Of a stretch of DNA of 64,000 bases, positions 54,721 through 63,682 are shown in pieces (the stretch's first letter is position 1; every line of letters begins with the position of its first letter). This DNA comes from Martelella mediterranea DSM 17316. GTDB taxonomy: Bacteria; Pseudomonadota; Alphaproteobacteria; Rhizobiales; Rhizobiaceae. The notes under the pieces are model-generated. The model was not told the DNA's origin, searched no databases, and saw nothing but the letters and a program-made list of their open reading frames with translations. The stretch lies in the NCBI RefSeq assembly GCF_002043005.1, contig NZ_CP020330.1, positions 2,808,001 through 2,872,000 of the forward strand. Reading direction: 5' to 3'. The position numbers were made by a program, and so were the translations under genes.

Positions 54721-55965
54721 CTACATCGTCCACACTTTCGCCTCTCGCAGATAACTAGGAACTTCATGGTCACGTGCTGCTGGATGATTTTCCAGTATCA
54801 TTCGCAACGTACGCACAGCATCAAAGGCTTGGATGATTAAATTTCTCTGTTCGGCGACATATTTTTGGTCGAAATCATTTTCTTCTACTGTGTGTGCCGG
54901 TTTCTGACGTATTTTGCGAACCGCTCGGAAGTTGCTAAACATCTCTGCCGTCCCTGTTGGTTCTGCTGGTCTGAATTTCTTCCTTGTCCACTCTTCAAGG
55001 AGTTGAATCGTGCCTTTCGGCTGCGTGACTCGGTTTCCATCTTCGTCGGTCAAGTTTCGATTGAGCTCCAGGTCACCCTTAAAGAAATCTCGGTTCAGGT
55101 CGTCGCTCAATAGCTGATCAAGTAGCAATGCAAATTCGCGAAATTCTTTCTTTGTGGGCCTTATCAATATCCCGAACCCGCTTATACGTTTCGCCTCGGT
55201 TCGGAAAAGTTTGGGCTTTCTCATGAGTACGCAAATCTGATTGATTTCGATTTTCTCTTGCAAAAATGCATTATAAATTGATATTCGTTCAGGGAATTCT
55301 CCCATGATTTGGGTTCGGAAAAAGTCCGGATGCAATTTATAATTGCCGGGCAGCTCATGTTTCTGCATTTCGATTTGTAGTACCTCGGGCAAGTCGTGCA
55401 GGTATCGTAGAAAGGCAGCCATCGCCCGATGCATGTCTTCATCATACGCAAAGCCGAATTCAAAAAACTCCAAGCCGTCTAGAACTACTGCGCGGTCTGC
55501 TATCTGCGTACCTTCCTTCTGTAGGATTCGCCCGTGAATATCGTCGACATCAAAGTCAAACCGAGGATCATTTCTATACCACTCGAGGGCACGCAGGTCG
55601 AACGCTCGGTAGCTGAGTTGGGGCGCACCTTCCTTAAGGGCTCGGGTGAACGGTGCCGTCTCGCTGGCCCCCGCTTTTCGCTCTTTGAGCAACTCTGGGG
55701 AGGGATAGAGACAGCCTTCAAGACCGTCGGCCTCAATTTTTCTGAGTTGCACGTCGATCGGTTCCGCCGGGAAAGCCTTGATATGGGGATTGGGATGTCG
55801 GTCGCCACGCACCAAGTCCAACCTACTCTCGGCTATTAGCTCGCGAATAGCTTCGACATCACTAACGTTTGCTAACGGGAACACACCTAGACCGTTGAAA
55901 TCACCGGACCCTAGATATTGGGATACTACCTTCTCCAAAATAGCGTTCTTGCGGTCAGCGCACAT
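54721..55965 (-). CDS. Protein of unknown function, probably acquired
   Basis: 414 residues, cytoplasmic, no recognised domain. Readable landmarks: YLGSGDFNGLGVFPLANVSD at 17-36, NPHIKAFP near 59, FDFDVDDIHGRILQKEG near 133, and a helical C-terminus with KYVAEQRNLIIQAFDAVRTL. Codons are clearly more A/T-rich than in the ribosomal-protein genes on one side and the siderophore-interacting gene on the other. Standing alone in a non-conserved gap, it looks horizontally acquired; a defence or stress role is possible but I see no direct evidence. Confidence 0.6.
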   Translation of the reverse strand: MCADRKNAILEKVVSQYLGSGDFNGLGVFPLANVSDVEAIRELIAESRLDLVRGDRHPNPHIKAFPAEPIDVQLRKIEADGLEGCLYPSPELLKERKAGASETAPFTRALKEGAPQLSYRAFDLRALEWYRNDPRFDFDVDDIHGRILQKEGTQIADRAVVLDGLEFFEFGFAYDEDMHRAMAAFLRYLHDLPEVLQIEMQKHELPGNYKLHPDFFRTQIMGEFPERISIYNAFLQEKIEINQICVLMRKPKLFRTEAKRISGFGILIRPTKKEFREFALLLDQLLSDDLNRDFFKGDLELNRNLTDEDGNRVTQPKGTIQLLEEWTRKKFRPAEPTGTAEMFSNFRAVRKIRQKPAHTVEENDFDQKYVAEQRNLIIQAFDAVRTLRMILENHPAARDHEVPSYLREAKVWTM

Positions 55966-56474
55966 GGTCCAAATCCATTTTCACTGTGGTTTGCTAATTA
56001 ATGCAGATACGGCTGATGTTCATCGGCAATGCCAAACCATTCTCCGCGCAAAGACCACGAATCACAGACCCTCCAGAGTACAGTGTCACCTGATTGTGAA
56101 TGCCCCCAAATTCACGTTTTTTGTTGAACAACTCAACGGTCTTTACGGCCCGAAAACTATTCTTCTCGCGGCCAGCGCGAAAGTCAATTTATCTAGTTTG
56201 GAATCGAGGCGAGACAGCAGTACGTTGAGAACAATTAAGACTTACTTTGATGAGGAGCGCTTTAAGCAAAAGCACACACATGCATGTGTATGCCGCAAGC
56301 AACACCGAAACGTGGAACGTCACAAGCGGCTTTTGGGAAGCGGCCCCATCGCTTCGGCTGGCGTCGATAATGTAGAGGAGGTTGATGATACAGAAGCCGG
56401 TGTCATTGCTGCTCGGCACATCGGAATAGCCGCAGCGATGCTGATGGTCTTGTGCCACAGTGCCGCCTTGTACC
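55966..56474. other. Gene-free, low-GC intergenic region
   Basis: About 500 bases between two minus-strand genes. Open frames here (for example crossing 55778-56725 on the plus strand) run over neighbouring genes and have no family resemblance. It probably contains the promoter of the 414-residue protein and the acquired-DNA boundary. Confidence 0.4.
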
Positions 56475-57230
56475 TCACCCCACCGCCGTCTCCGCATCCG
56501 CCCGTTTCACCACCCGATGCTGATCCTCCCCGAGCCCCTGTTTCCAGTAGCTGGAAATATAGAGCTGGTCCGGCCCAAGCCCGCGTTCCTGCCTCAGATA
56601 CGCCCGCACACGCCGCATGGTTTCGAATTCGGCGGCGCACCAGGCGTAGACGCGGCCCGTTCGCCAGGGGAGCGCGCGGACGAAGGTTTCGAATTTTTGC
56701 GGGTGATGGCCGGGTTCGGGGTTGATGAGCCAGTGCAGGGTGACGCCGTCGGGGTGGGGGAGGTCCTGGCGGTCCGCTTCGCTCTGGATCTCGATCACCG
56801 CGTCGCCGACGGCATCGGCGGGCAGCGCCTCCAGATTGACGGCGATGGCGGGGAGCGCGGTCATGTCGCCGAGGACGAGATACCAGTTGGCCCCGGGCGC
56901 AAGCGGCTTGGCCGGTCCCGGTCCGCCGACGGTGATCGTCTCGCCGGGCTTTACGGTCTGCGCCCATGACACGGCCGGTCCGCCGCTGCTGTGGTCGCCG
57001 TGGAGCGCGAAATCGATGTCGAGGGCGTCCGCCGTCTGGCGGCGGATCGTGTAGGTGCGCACCAGCGGCTTTTCATCCGGGCCGGGCAGCATCAGCTTCA
57101 CATAGCCGCCGTCCTGCTGAAGGGGGAACTCTGCCATGGCCGGCCCGCCAAGGGAAACGCGGCGCATGTTCGGGGTGATTTGCGCCGTTGAGATGACCTC
57201 AAAGCGCTTCGGTTCTGGTCTTTTGTTCAT
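56475..57230 (-). CDS. Siderophore-interacting protein (FAD-dependent ferric reductase, ViuB-like)
   Basis: 251 residues. FAD-binding segment VRTYTIRRQ near 58 (the RxYT[I/V]R motif), HGDHSSGGPAVSWA near 77, and the C-terminal ...SSYWKQGLGEDQHR near 228, as in the SIP family that reduces ferric siderophores to release iron. No TonB receptor or siderophore transporter is adjacent. Confidence 0.92.
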   Translation of the reverse strand: MNKRPEPKRFEVISTAQITPNMRRVSLGGPAMAEFPLQQDGGYVKLMLPGPDEKPLVRTYTIRRQTADALDIDFALHGDHSSGGPAVSWAQTVKPGETITVGGPGPAKPLAPGANWYLVLGDMTALPAIAVNLEALPADAVGDAVIEIQSEADRQDLPHPDGVTLHWLINPEPGHHPQKFETFVRALPWRTGRVYAWCAAEFETMRRVRAYLRQERGLGPDQLYISSYWKQGLGEDQHRVVKRADAETAVG

Positions 57231-57280
57231 GGATTTAATATGACTATTTTAGTCCAGTTTGGCAATATCCCGCGCGAGGC

Positions 57281-58201
57281 CTATACCAGCGCCCAGATAT
57301 ACGCCGCATAGGCCGCCAGCATCGCCGCCCCCGTCGCCCGGTGGAATTTCGGGGCGAAGAACAGCATCAGCGCGAAGAACACGGTCGCGGCCAGCATCAC
57401 CGGCACGTCGAATGTGGCGAAGCCCTCCGGCACGGGCAGCGGCGCGATCACGGCGGTGGCGCCGATGATGCAGAGCACGTTGAAGATGCAGGAGCCGGTG
57501 ACATTGCCGATCGCCACGTCCGAGTGGCGCTTGAGGGCGGCGACGACGGCGGTTGCGAGTTCCGGCAGGCTGGTGCCGAGCGCGACGACCGTCAGCCCCA
57601 CCACCGCGTCGGATATGCCGAAATGGGCGGCAAGCTCGGTCGCGCCGCGGATCAGCAGTTCCGCGCCGATGATCAGCAGGATGAGCCCCGCGACGATCAG
57701 CACTGTCATCTTCCACACCGGCATCGCGCCATCGGCCGGCAGTTCCGGCGCGGTGTCCGCGGCGGCGGCGAAGCGATAGGTTCTGAAAAGGTAAAGCGCG
57801 AGCAGCGCCAGCAGCACGACGCCGGCAAGCCTGCCGATCACGTCAAACTGCACCAGAAGCAGCAGCAGCACGGCGGAGGCCGTCATGGCGATGGCATCGC
57901 GGCGCACATTCCTGTCCCAGGCGGAAATCGGGAAGATCACCGCGGCCGCGCCGACGATCAGCAGGATATTGGCGATGTTGGAGCCGACCACATTGCCAAG
58001 CGCGATGCCCGGCGAGCCGGTGAGCGCGGCGCGGACGGAAACCAGAAGCTCCGGCAGCGAGGTGCCGAAACCGACAATCACCAGCGACGCCACCAGCGGC
58101 GATATCCCCATCCGTCGCGCGGTCGCAACCGCACCTGAAACCAGCCATTCCGCCCCGAAATAAAGCCCGATCAGACCGAGCGCGATATAAAGAAAATCCA
58201 A
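57281..58201 (-). CDS. Calcium/sodium antiporter (CaCA family, YrbG-like)
   Basis: 306 residues with about ten membrane segments. The two inverted alpha-repeats are clear: GFGTSLPELLVSV near 45 and ALGTSLPELATAVV near 207, each with the ion-binding Glu. Inner-membrane cation exchange is expected. A RIME-like repeat lies upstream. Confidence 0.93.
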   Translation of the reverse strand: MDFLYIALGLIGLYFGAEWLVSGAVATARRMGISPLVASLVIVGFGTSLPELLVSVRAALTGSPGIALGNVVGSNIANILLIVGAAAVIFPISAWDRNVRRDAIAMTASAVLLLLLVQFDVIGRLAGVVLLALLALYLFRTYRFAAAADTAPELPADGAMPVWKMTVLIVAGLILLIIGAELLIRGATELAAHFGISDAVVGLTVVALGTSLPELATAVVAALKRHSDVAIGNVTGSCIFNVLCIIGATAVIAPLPVPEGFATFDVPVMLAATVFFALMLFFAPKFHRATGAAMLAAYAAYIWALV

Positions 58202-58346
58202 TGCAAGTCCCCATTCTGGCCGGGCGTCGCCGGCGTTTGGGTTGGATATGGGGGCTTACGCGCAAGAGACAATGCGTCGATGAGGAAATTGGGTGGGGAA
58301 GCGCCGCGATCTGGGCGAAAGTGCTGCGCACCGCGCCGCAGCCATC

Positions 58347-58493
58347 AATCTCCGCCCTTGAGGGGGAGATGTCGCGAAAGCGACAGAGAGGGGTAAAGGG
58401 CGCAAGCCCTAAAAGCCGCATACGCCGTGCTCTCGGAGAGGGTTCACCCCTCTCTGCCCCTGTCGGGGCATCTCCCCCTCAAGGGGGGAGATT
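58347..58493. repeat. RIME-like palindromic repeat, copy 4
   Basis: 147 bases, same orientation as copy 1 (tgtcgcgaaagcgaca on the left, gcccctgtcggggc on the right), slightly longer in the centre. Just past the aldo-keto reductase stop on the minus strand, in the 315-base gap before the antiporter start. Confidence 0.85.
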
Positions 58494-58516
58494 GTCTGGG
58501 GGCTATGCGGCCTCTC

Positions 58517-59563
58517 TCAGATCGGCGCGGGGAAGGTCCGGTGCACCCGTGCGATATCGCCGAGAATATCGTCGGTCATGGCGACGTCTGCTGCGGCGAT
58601 GTTGGTCTTGAGTTGCTCCATCGAGGTCGCGCCGATGATGGCGGCGGTCACGAAGGGGCGGGACAGCACGAAGCCGAGCGCCATCTGCGCCGGGTCCAGC
58701 CCGTGGGTTTCGGCGAGCTTGCAATAGGCGTCGACCGCCGGTTCCTGATGCTCCTGCAGCCGGCCGCCGAGATCGGCAGACGAGACCGCCGCGCGCGAGC
58801 CGTCCGGCAGCTTCCCGTTGCGGTATTTGCCGGTCAGAAGCCCGGCGGCGAGCGGCGAGAATGCCAGAAGGCCGACATCCTCGTGATAGGCGAGTTCCGC
58901 CATGTCGAGATCGTGGTGGCGGTAGAGCAGATTGTACTCGTTCTGGACGGTCGCGATCCGCGCCCGGTCCTTCGCCTCGGCGCGTTCGAGGTATTTCATC
59001 GCGCCCCAGCAGGTCTCGTTTGAAAGCCCGATCGCGCGGATCTTGCCGGCCTTCACCAGCTCATCCAGCGTATCCAGCGTCTCGGCGATATCGATGCGCG
59101 CCCGGAACCGGTCCTGCCCGAAGGGGGAATAGGACCACGAATTGCGGAAATGGAAATGGTTCCGGTTCGGCCAGTGCACCTGGTAGAGGTCGATGTAATC
59201 GGTCTTCAGCCGCTTCAGGCTGTCGTCGAGCGCCGTGCGGATGCCCTCCGGCGTCAGCGGGCTGCCATTGCGCACCCAGGGGCGGCCGGGGCCCGCCACC
59301 TTGCTGGCGAGCACGATATCGTCGCGCTTCTTGCGCGCGCTCAGCCATGCGCCGATGAATTCCTCGGTGCGGCCGTAGGTTTCCGGGCCGATCGGGGTCA
59401 CCGGATACATCTCGGCGGTGTCGAAGAAGTTGACGCCGTTTTCCACGGCATAGTCCATCTGGGCGGAAGCTTCCTCCAACGTGTTCTGCGTGCCCCATGT
59501 CATGGTGCCGAGACAGATTTGCGAAACCCTGATGCCGGTGCGGCCCAAACTTTTGATTTTCAT
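58517..59563 (-). CDS. NADP(H)-dependent aldo-keto reductase, Tas-like
   Basis: 348 residues, start MKIKSLGRTGIRVSQICLGT. AKR catalytic tetrad: NFFDTAEMYP (Asp and Tyr), LASKVAG (Lys) and VHWPNRN (His). The insert NRNHFHFRNSWSYSPFG is typical of Tas/YajO-type members. C-terminal NADP motif region IIGATSMEQLKTNI. Substrate unknown. A start 37 codons upstream would cover the divergent fabD promoter zone. Confidence 0.9.
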   Translation of the reverse strand: MKIKSLGRTGIRVSQICLGTMTWGTQNTLEEASAQMDYAVENGVNFFDTAEMYPVTPIGPETYGRTEEFIGAWLSARKKRDDIVLASKVAGPGRPWVRNGSPLTPEGIRTALDDSLKRLKTDYIDLYQVHWPNRNHFHFRNSWSYSPFGQDRFRARIDIAETLDTLDELVKAGKIRAIGLSNETCWGAMKYLERAEAKDRARIATVQNEYNLLYRHHDLDMAELAYHEDVGLLAFSPLAAGLLTGKYRNGKLPDGSRAAVSSADLGGRLQEHQEPAVDAYCKLAETHGLDPAQMALGFVLSRPFVTAAIIGATSMEQLKTNIAAADVAMTDDILGDIARVHRTFPAPI

Positions 59564-59788
59564 GAATATACCTTGAGAAACGACTTGCGTGATCAGTGAC
59601 GCGACTTTAGCCGGAACCATCCGGTACGCAAGCGTATCCGGGCTTTTTTCGGTGTCGGCCTTGTGGAACCGCATTGTGGCGCGCCCTTGACTTGCGCGAT
59701 CGAAACGTCAATTGGAGAACGAAAACCGACGCGATCCGGTACTATAAGGAACGCGCGGGGAGGTTTCACGGCAAAGAGGCTGATTGAG

Positions 59789-60733
59789 ATGAGCGTTGCA
59801 TTCACCTTTCCCGGTCAGGGAAGCCAGACCGTCGGCATGGGCAAGGCGCTGGCGGATGAGTTTACCGCCGCCCGGCTGGTGTTCGAGGAAGTCGACGATG
59901 CGCTCGGCGAGAAACTCTCCGCCATCATCTGGGAAGGTCCGGAAGACCAGCTCCAGCTCACCGCCAACGCCCAGCCGGCGCTGATGGCGGTGTCGCTTGC
60001 AACCGTCAGGGTGCTGGAGGCCGAAGGCCTCGATCTGGCGAACGACATTTCCTATGTCGCCGGCCACTCGCTCGGCGAATATTCGGCGCTCTGCGCCGCC
60101 GGCACCTTCTCGCTGGCCGATACCGCCCGGCTTCTGCGCATCCGCGGCAATGCCATGCAGCGCGCGGTCCCCGTCGGCAAGGGCGCGATGGCGGCGATCA
60201 TCGGTCTCGAATTCGAGGATGTCGAGGCGCTTTGCGAAGACGCCTCGGCTGTGGGTGTCTGCCAGATCGCCAATGACAATGGCGGTGGACAGGTGGTGAT
60301 CTCCGGCAGCAAGGACGCCGTCGAAAAGGCGGTCGGGATCGCGACGGAGAAGGGCGCCAAGCGCGCGCTGCTGCTGCCGGTCTCCGCACCCTTCCATTGC
60401 GCGCTGATGGCGCCGGCCGCCGACGCGATGGAAGAGGCGCTGGCCGAAGTCCGCCGCGGCGAGCCGGTGGTGCCGGTGATCGCCAATGTCCGCGCCGCGC
60501 CTGTTTCCGACCCCGATGAGATCACGAAGCTGCTGGTCGAGCAGGTCACCGGCCGGGTGCGCTGGCGCGAGACGGTGAGCTGGTTTGCGGCAAACGAAAT
60601 CGAAACGCTCTATGAAGTTGGCGCCGGCAAGGTGCTGACCGGTCTTGCGCGGCGCATCGAGCGTTCGCTCTCCGGCGTCGCGATCAACGAGCCGGGCGAT
60701 ATCGACGCGGCGCTGAAGGCGATCAAGGGCTGA
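59789..60733 (+). CDS. fabD: Malonyl-CoA:ACP transacylase
   Basis: 314 residues. FPGQGSQTVGMG at residues 6-17 and the active Ser in AGHSLGEYSAL near 92; the partner His is in PVSAPFHCALM near 201. Loads malonate onto ACP. First of fabD-fabG-acpP-fabF. Start MSVAFTFPGQ is the conserved one; an upstream ATG at 59663 is not needed. Confidence 0.95.
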   Translation: MSVAFTFPGQGSQTVGMGKALADEFTAARLVFEEVDDALGEKLSAIIWEGPEDQLQLTANAQPALMAVSLATVRVLEAEGLDLANDISYVAGHSLGEYSALCAAGTFSLADTARLLRIRGNAMQRAVPVGKGAMAAIIGLEFEDVEALCEDASAVGVCQIANDNGGGQVVISGSKDAVEKAVGIATEKGAKRALLLPVSAPFHCALMAPAADAMEEALAEVRRGEPVVPVIANVRAAPVSDPDEITKLLVEQVTGRVRWRETVSWFAANEIETLYEVGAGKVLTGLARRIERSLSGVAINEPGDIDAALKAIKG

Positions 60734-60782
60734 AACCGAAACGGCCCGCGATTGGCGGGCAAACATCTGACGAGGTTATGAC

Positions 60783-61520
60783 ATGTTGGATCTGACTGGC
60801 CGAAAGGCGCTCGTTACCGGCGCCAGCGGCGGCATCGGCGAGGCGATCGCCCGCATGCTCCACGCCCAGGGCGCGACCGTAGCACTCCACGGCACCCGCG
60901 CGGAAAAGCTCGAGGCGCTGGCTGGCGAGCTTGGCGAGCGCACTCATGTGTTTCCCGCCAATCTTTCCGACCGCGCCGCCGTCAAGGAACTCGGCGAAAA
61001 GGCCGAGGCGGATCTCGGCGGCATCGACATCCTGGTTAACAATGCCGGCATCACCAAGGACGGCCTGTTCGTGCGCATGAGCGACGCGGACTGGGAAAGC
61101 GTGCTGGAGGTCAACCTCACCGCCGCCTTCGTGCTGACCCGCACCATCATGCATCCGATGATGCGCCGCCGCTTCGGCCGGGTCATCAACATCACCTCGA
61201 TCGTCGGCGTCACCGGCAATCCGGGCCAGGCCAATTATTGCGCCGCCAAGGCCGGCATGATCGGCTTTTCGAAATCGCTGGCGCAGGAAGTCGCGCCGCG
61301 CAACGTCACGGTCAATTGCGTCGCCCCCGGATTCATCGAAACCGCGATGACCGACAAGCTGAACGACAAGCAGAAAGAAGCGATCCTCGGCGCCGTTCCG
61401 ATGAAGCGGATGGGCAGCGGGGATGACATTGCGGCCGCCGTCACCTATCTTGCCTCCAACGAGGCCGGCTATGTCACGGGCCAGACCTTGCATATCAATG
61501 GCGGCATGGCCATGATCTGA
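60783..61520 (+). CDS. fabG: 3-oxoacyl-ACP reductase
   Basis: 245 residues. SDR motifs TGASGGIGEAIA at 12-23, NNAGITKDGLF near 85, Ser in INITSIVGVTGN and YCAAKAG (Tyr-x3-Lys) near 151. NADPH-dependent reduction in fatty-acid elongation. Ribosome site GAGG lies 8 bases before the ATG. A hairpin (gcccgc/gcgggc) lies between fabD and fabG but lacks a T-run. Confidence 0.95.
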   Translation: MLDLTGRKALVTGASGGIGEAIARMLHAQGATVALHGTRAEKLEALAGELGERTHVFPANLSDRAAVKELGEKAEADLGGIDILVNNAGITKDGLFVRMSDADWESVLEVNLTAAFVLTRTIMHPMMRRRFGRVINITSIVGVTGNPGQANYCAAKAGMIGFSKSLAQEVAPRNVTVNCVAPGFIETAMTDKLNDKQKEAILGAVPMKRMGSGDDIAAAVTYLASNEAGYVTGQTLHINGGMAMI

Positions 61521-61797
61521 CATCGCGGTCCGCTCCACGCGGGCCGTCGAAAATGCTGGAGAGACCGGCAACGCGGTGTTTTTTGGGCTTTGCGCTCAGA
61601 ACAAAGCATGGTAAGCGGGCCGGGACTGCCAAGAACAGTCCAATGAACGAAGCCCGGTCCATCGGCCGGGATTTCGGTTTAAGTGGGCGTTGGTTCACAT
61701 ATCTGCCGCGGCGTGTTTCCTTTTGGAGGGCCGGCGGCTTTCACATAGCGGATGTCAAGGCATCCGGTAGAACTTGAGACAGGTCGAGGAAACCGAC

Positions 61798-62034
61798 ATG
61801 AGCGATATCGCAGAACGCGTTAAGAAAATTGTAGTTGACCACCTGGGCGTGGATGCCGACAAGGTTGTCGAAAGCGCAAGCTTCATCGACGATCTCGGCG
61901 CCGACTCGCTCGATACCGTCGAGCTGGTCATGGCCTTCGAAGAAGAGTTCGGTGTGGAAATCCCCGACGATGCCGCTGATTCGATCCTCACGGTCGGCGA
62001 TGCCATCAAGTTCATCGAAAAGGCTCAGGCCTGA
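61798..62034 (+). CDS. acpP: Acyl carrier protein
   Basis: 78 residues, start [20 protein letters not shown]. Ser in [19 protein letters not shown] takes the 4'-phosphopantetheine arm. Acidic, with the usual length. It follows a 277-base gap after fabG and has its own terminator, so it is probably transcribed strongly from its own promoter. Confidence 0.97.
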   Translation: MSDIAERVKKIVVDHLGVDADKVVESASFIDDLGADSLDTVELVMAFEEEFGVEIPDDAADSILTVGDAIKFIEKAQA

Positions 62035-62087
62035 TCGACTGAAAATTCAGGGCGGCGTTCGGGTCATACCTGCAACCCGCCTCGAAC

Positions 62088-62113
62088 GGCCCGGTGATAC
62101 GGGCCATTTTTTT
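62088..62113 (+). terminator. Rho-independent terminator after acpP
   Basis: Stem ggcccg/cgggcc with a 6-base loop followed by attttttt, 54 bases past the acpP stop. Confidence 0.8.
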
Positions 62114-62270
62114 GTCCTGCGTTCCGGGACGGGAACGCATCAAGGACGGTTTTGCGCTTGTGGCGAGAGCGTTTATAGTCGGGCGAATGTCGATTCCACT
62201 CGGCATTGGCCGGCATGAAACGCTGGTCATGATGGCAAGAAACTTGAGAAAAATGGGGGGCGATCCACCA

Positions 62271-63533
62271 ATGAGGCGTGTCGTAATCACCGGTCTGGGC
62301 ATGGTAACGCCGCTTGGCTGCGGGGCCGAGGTAACCTGGTCGCGTCTGCTGGACGGCGTCAGCGGCGCCAGCAAGGTCACCGCGTTCGAAACGGAAGATC
62401 TTGCAGCCAGGATTGCATGCTCGATCCCGCTTGGCGACGGCAGCGACGGAACCTTCAATGCCGATCAGTGGCTGGAGCCGAAGGAGCAGCGCAAGGTCGA
62501 TCCGTTCATCACCTATGCGATCGCCGCCGCCGACATGGCACTTGAGGATGCCGGCTGGCATCCCCAAAGCGATGACGACCAGATCGCGACCGGCGTGCTG
62601 ATCGGCTCCGGCATCGGCGGGCTCGAAGGCATCGTCGAAGCCGGCTACACGCTGCGCGACCGCGGCCCCCGCCGCGTTTCCCCGTTCTTCATTCCCGGCC
62701 GCCTGATCAACCTTGCCTCCGGCCAGGTCTCGATCCGGCACAAGCTGCGCGGCCCCAATCATTCGGTCGTCACGGCCTGCTCCACGGGCGCGCATGCGAT
62801 CGGCGACGCCAGCCGGATCATCGGCTTCGGCGATGCCGATGTGATGGTTGCCGGCGGCACGGAATCGCCGATCTGCCGTATCGCGCTCGCCGGCTTTGCC
62901 GCCTGCAAGGCGCTCTCCACCAATTTCAACGACGAGCCGCAGCGCGCCTCGCGCCCCTACGATGTCGACCGTGACGGTTTCGTCATGGGCGAGGGCTCCG
63001 GCATTGTGGTGCTCGAGGAGCTGGAACACGCCAAGGCGCGCGGCGCGAAGATCTATGCCGAGGTCGTCGGCTACGGCATGAGCGGTGATGCCTTCCACAT
63101 CACCGCGCCGAGCGAGGACGGCGAGGGCGCGTTCCGTTGCATGACCTCAGCGCTGAAGCGCGCCGGGATCGCCCCGTCCGATATCGATTATATCAATGCC
63201 CACGGCACCTCGACGATGGCCGACACGATCGAACTCGGCGCCGTCGAGCGGCTGCTGGGCGATGCCGCCGGCAAGGTGTCGATGTCCTCCACCAAATCCG
63301 CGACCGGCCATCTTCTGGGCGCGGCGGGCGCGATCGAGGCGATCTTCTCGACGCTGGCGATCCGCGACAATGTCGCGCCGCCGACGCTCAACCTCGACAA
63401 TCCCGAGCGAGAGACGGCGATCGACCTGGTGCCGAAGGTGGCCCGCAAGCGCAATATCGACGTGGCGCTGTCGAATTCCTTCGGCTTCGGCGGCACCAAT
63501 GCCTCGCTGGTATTGCGGCGCTACGCGGATTGA
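62271..63533 (+). CDS. fabF: 3-oxoacyl-ACP synthase II
   Basis: 420 residues. Start MRRVVITGLGMVTPLG is conserved. The Cys nucleophile lies in VTACSTGAHA near 170; His pair in INAHGTSTMADTIE near 310 and SATGHLLGAAG near 345; C-terminal NSFGFGGTNASLV. Condenses malonyl-ACP with acyl-ACP and is last of the fab cluster before mltG. Confidence 0.96.
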   Translation: MRRVVITGLGMVTPLGCGAEVTWSRLLDGVSGASKVTAFETEDLAARIACSIPLGDGSDGTFNADQWLEPKEQRKVDPFITYAIAAADMALEDAGWHPQSDDDQIATGVLIGSGIGGLEGIVEAGYTLRDRGPRRVSPFFIPGRLINLASGQVSIRHKLRGPNHSVVTACSTGAHAIGDASRIIGFGDADVMVAGGTESPICRIALAGFAACKALSTNFNDEPQRASRPYDVDRDGFVMGEGSGIVVLEELEHAKARGAKIYAEVVGYGMSGDAFHITAPSEDGEGAFRCMTSALKRAGIAPSDIDYINAHGTSTMADTIELGAVERLLGDAAGKVSMSSTKSATGHLLGAAGAIEAIFSTLAIRDNVAPPTLNLDNPERETAIDLVPKVARKRNIDVALSNSFGFGGTNASLVLRRYAD

Positions 63534-63563
63534 GCCTACCGCCATTGTGGACATGGAAAAGAA

Positions 63564-63593
63564 ACGGCTGACATTTTGCAGCCGTTTTTTTAT
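63564..63593 (+). terminator. Rho-independent terminator after fabF
   Basis: Stem acggctg/cagccgt with an 8-base loop, running into tttttttatt. It lies 31 bases past the fabF stop and before mltG. Confidence 0.8.
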
Positions 63594-63682
63594 TGAAGAG
63601 CAGGTTTTGGCAGCCGTTGACGACGAATCAGCGGCTCGACCGGCTAAGCTTAGACTGGCCGTTTTCATCCGGTTCGCCGGCA

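Noticed and set aside
55778..56725. 315-codon plus-strand frame
   Set aside because: Covers parts of two genes on the other strand and ends in Pro/Arg-rich shadow sequence.
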